Program-made: the position numbers and the translations under genes
The notes under the pieces: generated by a model
What the model was told of the DNA's origin: nothing
The model's input: the letters and a program-made list of their open reading frames with translations, nothing else
Databases searched by the model: none
Assembly (NCBI GenBank): GCA_027483285.1
Contig: JAIXUZ010000260.1
Coordinates: 1 to 5,054, forward strand
Source: Bacteroidota bacterium
GTDB lineage: Bacteria > Bacteroidota > Bacteroidia > CAMBQF01
Length of the DNA stretch: 5,054 bases
Reading direction: 5' to 3'
In this document: positions 4,714 through 5,054 of the stretch, in pieces
How the letters are laid out: the number at the start of each line of letters is the position of its first letter
Position numbering within the stretch: position 1 is the first letter of the stretch

Positions 4714-5054
4714 TTAGTTTAAGTTGGAGGCTAAAGTGTTCTTTAGCACATCGGCGGTAACATCTGATAAAACAGGTTTATACCGCAACAGCGTAGTTAT
4801 TTTAACATCGTTTATTGATGCCATTAGCTTGTTGTCTTTCTCATTAATAACAACCATAATGGCATCCTGATTAGTAGGTATTTTAGTAAACTCTATATTG
4901 CCCGATTTGGAAACATAGCCTTCCATTATCCCCCTCACATTTTTAAATACTAAAAAGGCCATAAATTTATTTTTGCTTTCGCTTTTGGGTAGCTCCACAA
5001 TAACATCGGTGCGTGGCCCGGCTTCAAAAAGCCTGTCGCAGTTTATCCAGCCAA
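4714..5054 (-). CDS. C-terminal part of a larger Bacteroidetes protein (5' end outside the window)
   Basis: The minus-strand frame is open from the window edge to the TAA at 4716-4714, giving 112 visible residues. The visible part begins GWINCDRLFEAGPRTDV and continues with alternating beta-strand-like segments such as FMAFLVFKNVRGIMEGYVS and DAIMVVINEKDNKLMASIND. It ends with a helix-like TADVLKNTLASNLN. A GTG at 4998-4996 could be taken as a start, but the sequence before it reads smoothly as protein, so that GTG is probably an internal valine. The GWINCDRF-type motif recalls a family of long hypothetical, probably exported Bacteroidetes proteins; this is recognition from memory and no function is known. 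No membrane segment or enzyme motif is visible in the part shown. A hairpin terminator follows directly. Confidence 0.75.
   Translation of the reverse strand, partial: GWINCDRLFEAGPRTDVIVELPKSESKNKFMAFLVFKNVRGIMEGYVSKSGNIEFTKIPTNQDAIMVVINEKDNKLMASINDVKITTLLRYKPVLSDVTADVLKNTLASNLN

Overview
The window looks like chromosomal DNA from a member of the Bacteroidota. This is inferred from three things: exact matches to the Bacteroidetes -7 promoter element (TAnnTTTG) at sensible positions, weak or absent Shine-Dalgarno sequences, and several proteins of Bacteroidetes-typical type. These are an IS200-like REP-associated transposase, a secreted DUF3108/TapB-like protein, and a C-terminal fragment beginning with a GWINCDR motif. 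The genus cannot be told from the sequence.

Layout from left to right. Positions 1-80 hold what may be the last codons of a plus-strand gene, then a clear intrinsic terminator. Positions 81-247 are a compact array of four small hairpins arranged as two nested inverted pairs, a REP/BIME-like element. Next on the minus strand are the IS200/IS605-type transposase (262-726) and, 17 nt further right, guaB for IMP dehydrogenase (744-2207). A 134-bp divergent promoter region follows, with two mirror-image promoters sharing an 8-bp inverted repeat. To its right is a plus-strand pair, probably an operon: a secreted DUF3108-like protein (2342-3046) and a flippase-like multi-pass membrane protein (3049-4071) that starts at TTG two bases later. 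A minus-strand SMR exporter of the SugE/Gdx type (4068-4397) meets it tail to tail with a 4-nt overlap.

The stretch 4398-4713 has no long gene. It contains a degenerate heptamer tandem array touching the sugE start codon, four CGCAAAG repeats, a possible 59-codon minus-strand ORF, and a hairpin terminator. The right edge (4714-5054) is the 3' part of a larger minus-strand gene that runs off the window.

Functionally this is mostly ordinary housekeeping and accessory content: purine nucleotide synthesis, a small-cation exporter, and an uncharacterised secreted protein paired with a flippase-like protein. The most interesting non-coding content is the hairpin array next to the transposase. It includes a diverged hairpin whose stem is kept by a compensating change, which suggests the fold is what matters. 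I see no clearly new multi-gene system.
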